This document shows, piece by piece, positions 45,543 to 54,663 of a stretch of 64,000 nt of DNA (within the stretch, counting starts at the first letter, position 1; every line of letters begins with the position of its first letter). Source of the stretch: Sphingomonas faeni (GTDB lineage Bacteria > Pseudomonadota > Alphaproteobacteria > Sphingomonadales > Sphingomonadaceae); assembly GCF_030817315.1 (NCBI RefSeq), contig NZ_JAUSZF010000001.1, forward strand, positions 3,305,001 through 3,369,000, in the 5' to 3' direction. The translations under genes and the position numbers were made by a program. A model generated the notes under the pieces. That model worked only from the letters and a program-made list of their open reading frames with translations, was not told the origin of the DNA and ran no database searches.

Positions 45543-46493
45543 ATGCGCAGGTCGTTCATGGGTAGGTCGTCTTCAGCACTCCATCTGGCGCTCGCGGGCG
45601 ACGTGCTGGTTGCTGCGGTTAAATTCGCCGGGGCTGCAGCTACCGGAAGTTCGGCATTGTTCAGCGAGGGCGTCCATTCGACCGTCGACGCGGTGAGCGA
45701 GATCCTCCTGCTGTACGGCCTTTGGGTCGGGAAACGGCCGTCCACCTCGGAACATCAGCTGGGCTTCGGCCGGGAAGTGTTCTTCTGGAACTTCATCGTC
45801 GCCATGACGATCCTCGCGGTAGGGGCCGGCGTAGCGCTGCTCGACGGCATCCATCAGATCCTCAGAGCCTCGGTGATCGAGTCGCCGCTGATCAGCTACG
45901 GAGTCCTTCTGCTGGCGCTGCTTGCCGAGATACCGGCAATGATCAGTGTCAGCAGAGGCGTCCACACCAAGCGCGGCAAGACGGGTTTCGTGCATTTCCT
46001 CCGCATGAGCCGCGACCCGACGATGCTCACAGTGCTCTTCGGGGGGGCGAGCGGCATCCTGGGCATCTTGATCGCGGCCATTGGCACGTTCCTGACGACG
46101 ATGACGGGCAGCTCGATGTGGGACGGCGTCGCCTCGGTCATGATCGCAATGATCCTGGGAACGACGGCGCTATTCCTGGCTGCGACCAGCAAGAAGCTGT
46201 TGATCGGGGTTACGGCCGCGCCATCAACGGTGAGTTCGATACTCGAGATCACCACCGATTGCCCCGACGTCGAGATGGCAAACGGCGCGATCACCGTCCA
46301 CTTGGCTCCGGATCAGATCCTGGTCGCGCTAAGCGTCGCCTTCCGACCGGCACTGACCACACAGGAGATCGAAGTGGCGGTTGCGGCGATCGACCGCGCG
46401 GTGCGCGCCGCCCATCCAAGCGTCGTCGTGTTCCTGCTGAAGCCGCAAAGCGAGGCGCAGTTCGAGACGCTACGCGGCTACCGCGGCTGGTGA
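45543..46493 (+). CDS. Cation diffusion facilitator family transporter
   Basis: The 316-residue protein has about six transmembrane helices with CDF features: FSEGVHSTVDAVSEILLLYG near residue 38 (the metal-site region), FGREVFFWNFIVAMTILAVG near 80, and SMWDGVASVMIAM near 195 (the second metal-site helix). A cytoplasmic C-terminal domain follows from about residue 225. It is likely to export Zn or other divalent metals by proton antiport. Note that the usual HxxxD/DxxxD pattern is partly changed (EGVHSTVD and WDGVAS), so metal selectivity may differ. The start lacks a strong ribosome site. Confidence 0.88.
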   Translation: MRRSFMGRSSSALHLALAGDVLVAAVKFAGAAATGSSALFSEGVHSTVDAVSEILLLYGLWVGKRPSTSEHQLGFGREVFFWNFIVAMTILAVGAGVALLDGIHQILRASVIESPLISYGVLLLALLAEIPAMISVSRGVHTKRGKTGFVHFLRMSRDPTMLTVLFGGASGILGILIAAIGTFLTTMTGSSMWDGVASVMIAMILGTTALFLAATSKKLLIGVTAAPSTVSSILEITTDCPDVEMANGAITVHLAPDQILVALSVAFRPALTTQEIEVAVAAIDRAVRAAHPSVVVFLLKPQSEAQFETLRGYRGW

Positions 46494-46509
46494 TGTCAGC
46501 CGCGCCGGT

Positions 46510-48759
46510 TCAGATCGGACCGATCGCAGCCCTCAGCTTGTCCGGGGTCAGCGGCATGTCGCGCATACGGATGCCCGTCGCGTCGGCGATCGCGTTCGCG
46601 AATGCGGCGGCGGTCGGTCCCTGCGCGGTTTCACCCGCGCCCAGGAACGGCATGCCGGCTTGCGGGAGTACGTGCACCTGGACGTCGTCCGGCACGTCGC
46701 TGAAACGGGATATCGGATAGCCGCTCCAGTCGAAGCTGGTGCGGCCGGACGTGTCGAACTCGACGGCCTCGCGCGTGGTCCAGCTGAGCGACTGGACGAT
46801 CCCGCCTTCTACCTGATTGCGGATCCCGTCCGGACTGGCCGGTTGTCCGGCGTCCACCGCGGCGATGACGCGGCGGACGGACACGACTCCGGTCTCGCGC
46901 TCGACCTCGACTTCCATCGCGATCGCGCAATAGGCGCCCAGATTCTTGTAGCGCGCAAATGCCATCCCGCAGCCTCGGCGCCCGTCGCCGCGTGGACGCG
47001 AATCCCATCGGAACCGCCGCGTGGCCTCGATCATCACGGCGCGCGCGCGCGGATCCTCCATATGGTTCAGTCGGAACGCGAGCGGGTCCTGGCCGGACGA
47101 GCGGGCGAGTTCGTCGAACATGCTCTCGATCGAGAAGACGTTGAGATGCGCACCCAGCGACCGCAGCGCCGACACGCGCAACGGCATGTCGGGGAGGAAA
47201 TGGTAGAGCACGTGCATGTTGGGCAGCGCATAAAGCGGATTGGAATTTCGGTCTCCGTCGCCCTCCGGCATCGGAATCGGCTTTCCAATCGGAGCGGGGA
47301 AGGGATTGGCCACTTCCTGTCCCGCCAGGTAGCCGCCGGCGTCGACGGGGCGATTATTGTGCGGGTTGCTCCATACGACGTGCCGCCATTGTGCGATCTT
47401 GCCGTCGGGTCCCAGTTGCGCCGCCAGTTCCGTGGCCATCCCAGGGCCGAGCGGTTCCCAACCGAATTCCTGTTCGCGCATCCATTGCAGGCGGATGGGA
47501 ACGCCCGGCATCTCTTTGGCGATCACGGCCACGTCGGCGGAAGCGTCGTCGGCGCCGTTCTGACCGTAGCAGCCTGATCCCTGCGTATGGATGCAGCGTA
47601 CCTTCTCCGGCGGCAGGCCGACGAGCTGAGCGACGGCACGATGGACGTCGAACACGCCCTGACTATGCGACCAGATGGTCATCGTGCCACGGTCGTACAG
47701 GGCAACCGAGCATGAGGGTCCGATCGAGCCATGCGACAACCAAGGTCGACTATAGCTTGCCGAGAGCCCGCCCGGCGCCGTTGGTCCAGCAGGTCCCCCC
47801 GTGTCCAGCACAGTGATATCGCGTGACGGAAGCGCCTTCAGCGTCGCCGCGACGCTGGTCGAGGGCAGTGGCGGGGCGGTCCGGATCCAGGGCGACTGCT
47901 GAAGGCGGCGCAGCGCGGCGATCGCTTGCCATTCGGTAAGCGCTACTACTGCGGCGAAGCGGCCGTTCCTGACGATCCTGACGACCCCGGGCAGGCGGGC
48001 GGCGGCGGTGAAGTCCGCCTCCTGCAAAACGGTACCGAAGCTTGGTCCTCGAACGACCCGCGCATGCAGCATGCCCGGCATCCGCAGGTCCTGAACGTAG
48101 GATTGGCCGCCCGTGACCTTCGCCGGTATGTCGCGACGGGGAACGTCGTGCGCCATCGTTCGATAGCTCGCGGGATCGCGACGCGGTACGCCTTCGATAG
48201 CCCGGACGTGGAGGTCGAGGGCGGCTGCAAGAGCTCCGTAGCCGATACGTCGGCCGTCCGCCGACACCACATTGCCATTTCCGTCGGTCGTCAGATCGCT
48301 GGCCGGGAGCCCCCAGCGCTCGGCAGCGTTCCTGGTCAGCAGCATCCGGACGTTTGCCGCGGCGTTGGCGATCGCGGTGCCGCTATCCTGCATAGAATGG
48401 CTGCCTGCGGTCAGGCCTTCATCCGGCGTCTGCGAGGTGTCGGCGGTTATCAGTTCGACATGCGAGGGCGGCAGATCCAGCTCCTCGGCGGCGACCTGCC
48501 AGAGAGCGGTGGCGATGCCCTGTCCCAGCTCCGCCTTGCCGGTGAACACGGTGGCCCGCCCGCGCGCGTCGATCCTGATCCAGGACTCCAGTTCGGGATA
48601 GCTCTTGAGGCTGCCGGGCAGATCGGGTGCTACGACCTTCGGACCCGCGCCGCCTTCTCCGCCCCCCGCCAGCTGCGCCAGCGACTGCGGCATCATCGAA
48701 AACGCCACCACCAGGCTTCCGGCCCCGAGCAGCTGTCGGCGGGAGAGAGGCGTGCTCAT
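46510..48759 (-). CDS. Molybdenum hydroxylase large subunit (xanthine dehydrogenase/IorB family)
   Basis: The 749-residue protein carries a Tat signal (LSRRQLLGAGSLVVAFSMMP) and the aldehyde oxidase/xanthine dehydrogenase molybdopterin domains: GKAELGQGIATALWQVAAEE near residue 75, a second MoCo domain past residue 200, and GAGETAQGPTAAA near residue 710, where the glutamate is the expected base. It should hydroxylate an aldehyde or N-heterocycle in the periplasm and pass electrons to the 2Fe-2S and cytochrome c subunits. The start overlaps the 2Fe-2S stop by 4 bp; an upstream frame extension lies inside that gene. The substrate is unknown. Confidence 0.93.
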   Translation of the reverse strand: MSTPLSRRQLLGAGSLVVAFSMMPQSLAQLAGGGEGGAGPKVVAPDLPGSLKSYPELESWIRIDARGRATVFTGKAELGQGIATALWQVAAEELDLPPSHVELITADTSQTPDEGLTAGSHSMQDSGTAIANAAANVRMLLTRNAAERWGLPASDLTTDGNGNVVSADGRRIGYGALAAALDLHVRAIEGVPRRDPASYRTMAHDVPRRDIPAKVTGGQSYVQDLRMPGMLHARVVRGPSFGTVLQEADFTAAARLPGVVRIVRNGRFAAVVALTEWQAIAALRRLQQSPWIRTAPPLPSTSVAATLKALPSRDITVLDTGGPAGPTAPGGLSASYSRPWLSHGSIGPSCSVALYDRGTMTIWSHSQGVFDVHRAVAQLVGLPPEKVRCIHTQGSGCYGQNGADDASADVAVIAKEMPGVPIRLQWMREQEFGWEPLGPGMATELAAQLGPDGKIAQWRHVVWSNPHNNRPVDAGGYLAGQEVANPFPAPIGKPIPMPEGDGDRNSNPLYALPNMHVLYHFLPDMPLRVSALRSLGAHLNVFSIESMFDELARSSGQDPLAFRLNHMEDPRARAVMIEATRRFRWDSRPRGDGRRGCGMAFARYKNLGAYCAIAMEVEVERETGVVSVRRVIAAVDAGQPASPDGIRNQVEGGIVQSLSWTTREAVEFDTSGRTSFDWSGYPISRFSDVPDDVQVHVLPQAGMPFLGAGETAQGPTAAAFANAIADATGIRMRDMPLTPDKLRAAIGPI

Positions 48760-49217
48760 GCCGGGCGTCCCGCGGCACGGCGGATGGCGCGCAGGATACG
48801 CATTTGCGTCCCGCACCTGCACAAGTTGCCGTCCATGTGAGCGAGGATCTCCGCATCCGTCGGGTTCGGGTTGGCGTCGAGCAGCGCCTGGGCGCGCATG
48901 ATCATGCCGGCAATGCAATAGCCGCATTGCGCCGCCTGTTCGGTTTCGAAGGCCTTTTGAAGTGGTCCCGGCTTGTCGATCGTGCCCAGTCCCTCAACGG
49001 TTCTGATGGCTCGACCAGGAAGCGCGGCGATCGGAGTCAGGCAGGAGAATACGGCCTTTCCGTCGACCTGCACGGTGCAGGCACCGCACTGTCCGAGACC
49101 GCAGCCGTATTTCGCTCCGTTCATCCGCAACTCGCCGCGAAGGACGTACAGCAGCGGCGTATCCGGACTGGAGGCGACTGTACGGTCGCGGCCGTTCACG
49201 TTGAGCGTGATCGTCAT
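48756..49217 (-). CDS. 2Fe-2S subunit of the molybdenum hydroxylase
   Basis: The 153-residue protein has two iron-sulfur motifs: plant-type CGLGQCGACTVQVDG with a later Cys near residue 63, and the alpha-helical CGYCIAGMIMRA plus GNLCRCGTQ cluster. This is the small subunit of xanthine dehydrogenase-type enzymes such as IorA. It moves electrons from the molybdenum centre to the cytochrome. It has no Tat signal, so it probably rides with the Mo subunit. Both neighbours overlap by 4 bp. The start at 49217 is chosen over a much longer frame within the cytochrome gene. Confidence 0.95.
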   Translation of the reverse strand: MTITLNVNGRDRTVASSPDTPLLYVLRGELRMNGAKYGCGLGQCGACTVQVDGKAVFSCLTPIAALPGRAIRTVEGLGTIDKPGPLQKAFETEQAAQCGYCIAGMIMRAQALLDANPNPTDAEILAHMDGNLCRCGTQMRILRAIRRAAGRPA

Positions 49218-50518
49218 GGCTGCTGCCCTTCCTTGCGTGCCTTCCTGACCGCCTCCTCCAGATTGGGCCAAGCCGGCTTGTCCGTAAAACGAGCTCGGGC
49301 GTATGCGGCGATCTGAGCGATCTGAGCATCCGAGAAGTTGTCGGCCAGCGCCGGCATGTACGGGCCCGGCGCGCCGACCGGCGGCGTCAGGCCTTGAATG
49401 ATGATCTGGATGGCGTCTCTCGCATTGTCCTCGTGCAGCGGGCTGCCGAGCGACAGGTCGGGACGTCCCTGCTGCATCATCGGCGCTCCGGGTCCGTGGC
49501 ACCCCGCGCACGCGCCTGCGAACAGCGCGGCGCCCGCCGGTTCTGCGGCGGCCGCCTGTGCCGCCCGATCGATGGGAGGTGCGCTGAGCACCTTGGCACC
49601 AGGGGCGCGGGTCATCATCGACGCCACGTATACCGCGATGGCACGTACGTCCGCCTCCGGGGCCCGCGCGAGATTATGCGTAACCGGACCCATCGGACCG
49701 GCGGCGGCCGCATGGTTCATGTCGATTCCGGTCCGGAGATATGTGTAGAGCCGGTCGGCGGTCCAGGCACGGACTGCGGGACTGTTGCCATTGATGGCAG
49801 GGGCGACCCACCCGTCGGCAACGCCTCCGTCATACGCCCTGGATCGCTTCTCGCCACCCAGCAGGTTCCTTGGCGTGTGGCATCCGCCGCAATGGCCGAG
49901 GCTTTCCACCAGATAGGCGCCGCGGTTCCATTCTGCGGATTCGCCCTGCGTCGGCTGCCAGATGCCCTTGTGCAGGAACAGCATCTTCCAACCGGCCAGC
50001 AGGGGACGGAAGCCGAGCGGCGGATAGAGGCGGTTCGCCGGCTGCACGGTCGAGACCGGCCGGCGTGTCATGAAGAACGCGTACAGCGCGTCCAGATCGG
50101 CATCGGTCGTGTGGGTGAAATGTTCGTAGGGAAGGGCGGGATAGAGATGCTTCCCGTCCCGAGCTACGCCGTCGCGCATGGCGCGGCGGAAGGCTTCCTT
50201 CGACCAGTTGCCGATGCCGGTTTTCGCGTCGGGCGTGATGTTCGTCACGAACAGCGTACCGAACGGCGTCGCCAAGGGCTTTCCGCCAGCGAACGGAGCC
50301 CCGCCGTTGGCGGTATGGCAGGTGGTACAATCGCCGATCCGCGCCAGCGCCGCGCCACGCTCGACCGTCGCCAGCGAAAAGCTGTCGCGGGGTGGCGGGG
50401 ATATTGGCGGTATCGCTGGTCGATAGGTCAGCGCCAAGAGGAACAGGGCTCCTGCGACTGCAATGGCGGCCGTTGACAACCAGAAACGGCGTCCGAGAGA
50501 GGCGAGTTTGACGAACAT
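49214..50518 (-). CDS. Triheme c-type cytochrome, electron acceptor of the molybdenum hydroxylase
   Basis: The 434-residue protein has an N-terminal membrane anchor/signal (STAAIAVAGALFLLALTY) and three heme c motifs: CTTCHT near residue 64, CGGCHT near 212 and CAGCHG near 342. This is the layout of the cytochrome subunits of aldehyde/alcohol dehydrogenases and nicotinate dehydrogenase-type enzymes. It passes electrons from the hydroxylase to the respiratory chain in the periplasm. It overlaps the 2Fe-2S gene by 4 bp, and the three genes form one operon. No ribosome site is obvious. Confidence 0.94.
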   Translation of the reverse strand: MFVKLASLGRRFWLSTAAIAVAGALFLLALTYRPAIPPISPPPRDSFSLATVERGAALARIGDCTTCHTANGGAPFAGGKPLATPFGTLFVTNITPDAKTGIGNWSKEAFRRAMRDGVARDGKHLYPALPYEHFTHTTDADLDALYAFFMTRRPVSTVQPANRLYPPLGFRPLLAGWKMLFLHKGIWQPTQGESAEWNRGAYLVESLGHCGGCHTPRNLLGGEKRSRAYDGGVADGWVAPAINGNSPAVRAWTADRLYTYLRTGIDMNHAAAAGPMGPVTHNLARAPEADVRAIAVYVASMMTRAPGAKVLSAPPIDRAAQAAAAEPAGAALFAGACAGCHGPGAPMMQQGRPDLSLGSPLHEDNARDAIQIIIQGLTPPVGAPGPYMPALADNFSDAQIAQIAAYARARFTDKPAWPNLEEAVRKARKEGQQP

Positions 50519-50691
50519 TGTCAGTTGACGGCTCCGGCATCGACCAACGATGCATGCCTACTCATGTTAGAGACGCGTCGATGCGCTGTCTTGGACGGGA
50601 GTGATGTGTTCTTCCCGAGCGGTATTGGCCGTCGTTGATCCCGCTCTCGGCTTTCCCCTTCGCATTCCGTCCGTCGGGAAGCCCGATCACT

Positions 50692-53600
50692 CTAGAAGCC
50701 GGTTGCAGCGGTAAACTCGAAGCGCCGCCGCCGTGGCTCGTCATAGAAGCTATAGGCTCCATCGGCGGACAGGACAGTCGCCGGATGCCGATCCAGAAGA
50801 TCCTGTATCCCGAACCTCAGATCCAGCGTGCGGGACCGAGGTCCGTCCCCATCGAGCTTGAACCGATACGAGGCGGCCAGATCCAGCGTCACTTGCGCAC
50901 TCGTGTCGTCCCGGCCTTGATTTCGGATGAGCCTTGGATTGGACACCTGCGGATACGCACCGCTCGTAATATGGTACCCTCCGAAATATTGACCGTCGAT
51001 GGACAGACTGAGCGAATTCCTCGCCCAGCTAAGTCCACCATTGCCGCGCCAGCGCAGTGCGCCGTCTGCATAATTTACCAGGTCGTCGACAGGGTTCTCG
51101 GGCAGAGTGAACCGCCTATAGCGCGGCTGCCATGTCGCGGCACCGCGCAGCATGAAATCACCAGCGCGATCGGTGCGGACCGGAATCTCCAACCGACCGT
51201 CGATCGCATCGATGACGGTCGAACCAAGATTGAGATAGGTGGCATCGATGCGCGTGATCACTCCCCCGGTATAGCCACGCGCCGCGTCCTCCGGCGTAAG
51301 CGGCAGGCGCGTGATCCTATCGGGGTACAGCGCCTCGTTGCGCAGGAAGTAGTAGGCGCTGCCGACGTAACGCGATTCGATTACCTTGCTGCGGCGGATG
51401 TGCGTATAGTCGATCGTCAACGTCGCACCTCTTGGTCCGAACGGCGTGGCGATGAGGCCCGCGGAGATGCTTTGCGTATGTTCGGGGGTGATCTTGCCGT
51501 TTCCGAACACGATGAACTCGTACGGAAGGATGCGACTGTTGCCGCGCTTAGGGTCGGGACCGTGCTCGCCGATGACACGAGCGTTGCCGATCGTCGAAAG
51601 TGGCGCCGTCAGTTCGCCGGTCGCGATGCTGGCGCGCACCAGCAGACCGGAAACCGGCCTTGCCCGTGCACCAAGCGTGAACATGACCGCAGCGCGCGAC
51701 GCAACGGTGAAACGGTCGTAGAACGCGCCTTCGTCCGGATCGAACGGTACGTCGATCCGAGTTCTGTCGCCCCGCACCGCTGCCTGCAACTCGAGACTGC
51801 GTAGGGGAAAGAAGGGCGCGTCCGAAGCAACGAGCGGCGCGCGCATCTCGATATAAGCCGAGCGTACGCGCTCCTTGTGGCCCAGCACACGCTCGACGTA
51901 GGGGGTGGCGTAGGCATCACTGATACCGCCAGCATCGCTGGTCCGAACGGCTTCGCGCCTTTGCTCCAGCAGCAGAGTGGCGGACAGCGGACCGCCCGGC
52001 AGCCGCAGGACCGAGCCTGCCATCCGAAGGCTGGCGTCATGAAAGCGGTTCGTCTGATCGGAGCGCCAGTGCGTCGGCTTGGCGTAGCTGGCCATCGAGC
52101 TGCGAAAGACTTCGCTGTCGCCAAACGGGTCGAGCGCGGGTCTTCCTGCCACTGGCAGGCCGTACAGCGCAAAATACCCGTCGAGGTCATAGGTCGTACC
52201 CGTCAGCACCCGTGTTTGACGGCCGATGCCGATGCTATAATCGAAATTGGCCTTCCAGTGCGCTGGAAGCGAGACGACCGTCCCGGCGCTCAACCGCGTG
52301 GTCAAGGTCCGCGTTCTGCCGACGGTACCGAAATCTGGCGTCGGGAAGCTCAGCCCGATCGCCTGTTGAAACGGATTCCTCGGGTCCGTAGCTGCAAGTT
52401 CCATGACGCTGCCGGAAAGCGCGTAGGCGTAGCGGCCCTGATCGTTCAGGCGGATATAGTCGACATAGGCCTCGACGCCGTCGCTGAATCGACGCCTGAC
52501 ATTGGCCAGCACCGCGCTGGTTCGTCGGGTCGAGGTCAGGCTTTCTTGCCTGCCCATCAGTCCCTCCGGGAGCGAAAGATCCAGCTTGCCGGCGTTTGCC
52601 CGCAAAGCGGCGCCGACTGCCGCAGGCGAACCATATCCTGCCGCCGGCAGCGACGTCAGCGCATTTCCCAGAGCGCCTCCGCCGAACGCCGGCTTCAAGA
52701 CCAGCGGACTATTGTTGCTGCTCGTGACGTTGACGGAACTGGATTCGGGCAGTTCGGTGTAATCGTACGTCTTCACATTGGCGAAGCGCAGCTCTCGACC
52801 GCGCTCGATGTAGTCGCGGTCGCCGTTGCGCAGTCCGTCCACGACCGAACGACTATAGGCGAGCATGACTTCGGTGGTGCCATGATCGGGAGTGAAGCCG
52901 ACCCGGGCGTCGATACGGCCTTGACCGGCATCGCCTCGCGCCGTGATGCCGCGCGTTGCGGTTATTTCGCCGCCGCGATAGTCGCGGCGAAGTACCAGAT
53001 TGACGACGCCCGCGGTCGCGCCCGGTCCGAAGATGCCGCCCGCCGTCGACGTCAGGATTTCGGCGCGCTCGATCGATTCCGGCGACAGGCCATTCACGTC
53101 GGGCTGCAACAGCATGAATCCGTTGGCCGGCAATCGCGGCATCCGTCGGCCATCGATCAGGACCAGCGTCTCCTCGGTTCCCAGTCCGCGCAGGTCGATC
53201 GCCGATCGCACGGCGCCACCGCCCGAGATAGGGCTTTGCGCAAGCGTGCGGCCCAACGCGTTCGGTGTGATGCGTTTGACGAGCAGCTCCTCGACCGTCG
53301 AAGCGTGGGTGGCCTGCACCTCGCGTCGCGTCACGACCTGATAAGGCTGCACATCGTTGGCGGCACGCCGGATGTCCGCGTTCTGCGTGCGTTTGCCCAC
53401 GACGAGAATGTCGGGAATGGCGGGCGGCGCGGCAGTGGCCTGATCGACGCTCTTGGTGACCACGAAGTTGCGGCCTCCGAGGTGCAGCAGGCTAAGACCC
53501 GATCCTTCGAGCAGAGTCCTGAGCGCCTGCTCCACGCTCATCGTACCGGAGATCGTCGGTGCCTGACGCTGCCCGACGACGTCCATCGAGAACAGCAGGT

Positions 53601-53883
53601 AGACCTTGTACCGTCGTGCCACGGCCTGCAGCGCGCTCGCAAGCAATTGCCCTGGAAGGGAGATGCGCTGCCGAGCAGATGGTTGGGCGTGAAGCGGGAC
53701 GGGCGCAAGGGTCATGGTCGACGCGAGAGCCATCGAATACGCGCGATACCGCCCTCGAGGACGGGTCGAAGCAACGTCGATCCCGACACCCCCCGGTGAT
53801 CGGAACCTCCTCATTCGAGGAGTCCGAGGCGCTTCGAACCTTCTATTGATGCCCAAGGAGCGTTTTTCATCGGACCGCTCCAT
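50692..53883 (-). CDS. TonB-dependent receptor with N-terminal STN signalling domain
   Basis: The 1063-residue outer-membrane protein has an STN domain near residues 72-140 (LPGQLLASALQAVARRYKVY), a plug domain near 175-300, and a 22-strand-like barrel ending in a C-terminal Phe (FTAATGF). The STN domain is typical of FecA-type transducers that signal to an inner-membrane FecR protein. Divergent genes for a FecI-like sigma factor and FecR lie next to it, completing the system. The signal peptide is unusual: about 45 residues precede SMALASTMTLAPVPLHAQ. GAGG lies 8 nt before the ATG. The imported ligand is unknown. Confidence 0.94.
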   Translation of the reverse strand: MERSDEKRSLGINRRFEAPRTPRMRRFRSPGGVGIDVASTRPRGRYRAYSMALASTMTLAPVPLHAQPSARQRISLPGQLLASALQAVARRYKVYLLFSMDVVGQRQAPTISGTMSVEQALRTLLEGSGLSLLHLGGRNFVVTKSVDQATAAPPAIPDILVVGKRTQNADIRRAANDVQPYQVVTRREVQATHASTVEELLVKRITPNALGRTLAQSPISGGGAVRSAIDLRGLGTEETLVLIDGRRMPRLPANGFMLLQPDVNGLSPESIERAEILTSTAGGIFGPGATAGVVNLVLRRDYRGGEITATRGITARGDAGQGRIDARVGFTPDHGTTEVMLAYSRSVVDGLRNGDRDYIERGRELRFANVKTYDYTELPESSSVNVTSSNNSPLVLKPAFGGGALGNALTSLPAAGYGSPAAVGAALRANAGKLDLSLPEGLMGRQESLTSTRRTSAVLANVRRRFSDGVEAYVDYIRLNDQGRYAYALSGSVMELAATDPRNPFQQAIGLSFPTPDFGTVGRTRTLTTRLSAGTVVSLPAHWKANFDYSIGIGRQTRVLTGTTYDLDGYFALYGLPVAGRPALDPFGDSEVFRSSMASYAKPTHWRSDQTNRFHDASLRMAGSVLRLPGGPLSATLLLEQRREAVRTSDAGGISDAYATPYVERVLGHKERVRSAYIEMRAPLVASDAPFFPLRSLELQAAVRGDRTRIDVPFDPDEGAFYDRFTVASRAAVMFTLGARARPVSGLLVRASIATGELTAPLSTIGNARVIGEHGPDPKRGNSRILPYEFIVFGNGKITPEHTQSISAGLIATPFGPRGATLTIDYTHIRRSKVIESRYVGSAYYFLRNEALYPDRITRLPLTPEDAARGYTGGVITRIDATYLNLGSTVIDAIDGRLEIPVRTDRAGDFMLRGAATWQPRYRRFTLPENPVDDLVNYADGALRWRGNGGLSWARNSLSLSIDGQYFGGYHITSGAYPQVSNPRLIRNQGRDDTSAQVTLDLAASYRFKLDGDGPRSRTLDLRFGIQDLLDRHPATVLSADGAYSFYDEPRRRRFEFTAATGF

Positions 53884-54093
53884 TCTGATAGCCTCATACC
53901 CCTAACCGAGGTAGCCAAGCGCATCTTGGTTAAAAGCGACATTCCTATGACAGGAATGATCCAACCGCTCTGCGTTTCGGATCTCAATGAGGGATTCGAA
54001 CGCCGATGATGTGGATAATTGGCTCGCCTGCGTCTTACCTGAAATGGAGCTGTATCGTCTAGGCAACCGTTCTCCGAGCCTAGCCTGTGCGGC

Positions 54094-54663
54094 GTGGGTC
54101 TGGAAAACTCCCCCGCAATGGCGCAGATGCGATACATGTCAGAGTCCGACCGTCCAGATTCCGGCGATGCCGGCCGCGGGCATGGTGATGCGGAGCTCCG
54201 CACCATGCTCGTGGTCTTCTTCCGAAGACGTGGCGAGCCACCGCAGGAAGTCGACGACCTCGTCCAAGAAGTTCTCTTGCGCCTCTCCAGCCGCAGGTCG
54301 CCGCACGAAATGGAAAACCTCGCCGGGTATGCCATCCGAACGGCGGAAAGCGTCCTGGTCGATCGCAGCAGACGTCGGTCCGTCCGCCACCATCATGATC
54401 ACGTCGAGTTCGACGCGGAGCGCGATGCTGACCAGGCCATCGGACCGGACCGGATCGTCGCCAGTCGTCAGGAGCTGGCCGTGGTGGTGGCGGCATTGAG
54501 CGCCTTGCCCGAACGTACAAGGACGATCTTCGTTCTGCGCCGCCTCGAAGGCATGCGCTACCGGGACATCGCGGACCGTCTGGGGCTGTCGATCAGTGCA
54601 GTCGAGAAGCACATGGTGCGAGCGTCCCTGCATCTTCTCAAATTCGAGGAGCGCCGGACGTGA
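54094..54663 (+). CDS. FecI-like ECF sigma factor
   Basis: The 189-residue frame holds sigma region 2 (DDLVQEVLLRLSSRR near residue 52) and region 4 (LSALPERTRTIFVLRRLEGMRYRDIADRL near 135 with SAVEKHMVRASLHLL). This is the ECF subfamily that responds to FecR and TonB receptors. It should direct transcription of the divergent receptor gene and perhaps the hydroxylase operon behind it. The start is uncertain (GTG 54094, or ATG 54118 or 54139) since none has a clear ribosome site. The stop overlaps the FecR start (GTGA). Confidence 0.92.
   Translation: MGLENSPAMAQMRYMSESDRPDSGDAGRGHGDAELRTMLVVFFRRRGEPPQEVDDLVQEVLLRLSSRRSPHEMENLAGYAIRTAESVLVDRSRRRSVRHHHDHVEFDAERDADQAIGPDRIVASRQELAVVVAALSALPERTRTIFVLRRLEGMRYRDIADRLGLSISAVEKHMVRASLHLLKFEERRT

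Noticed and set aside
51877..53799. A 640-residue plus-strand frame
   Set aside because: Antisense to the TonB receptor; its translation has no recognisable domain.
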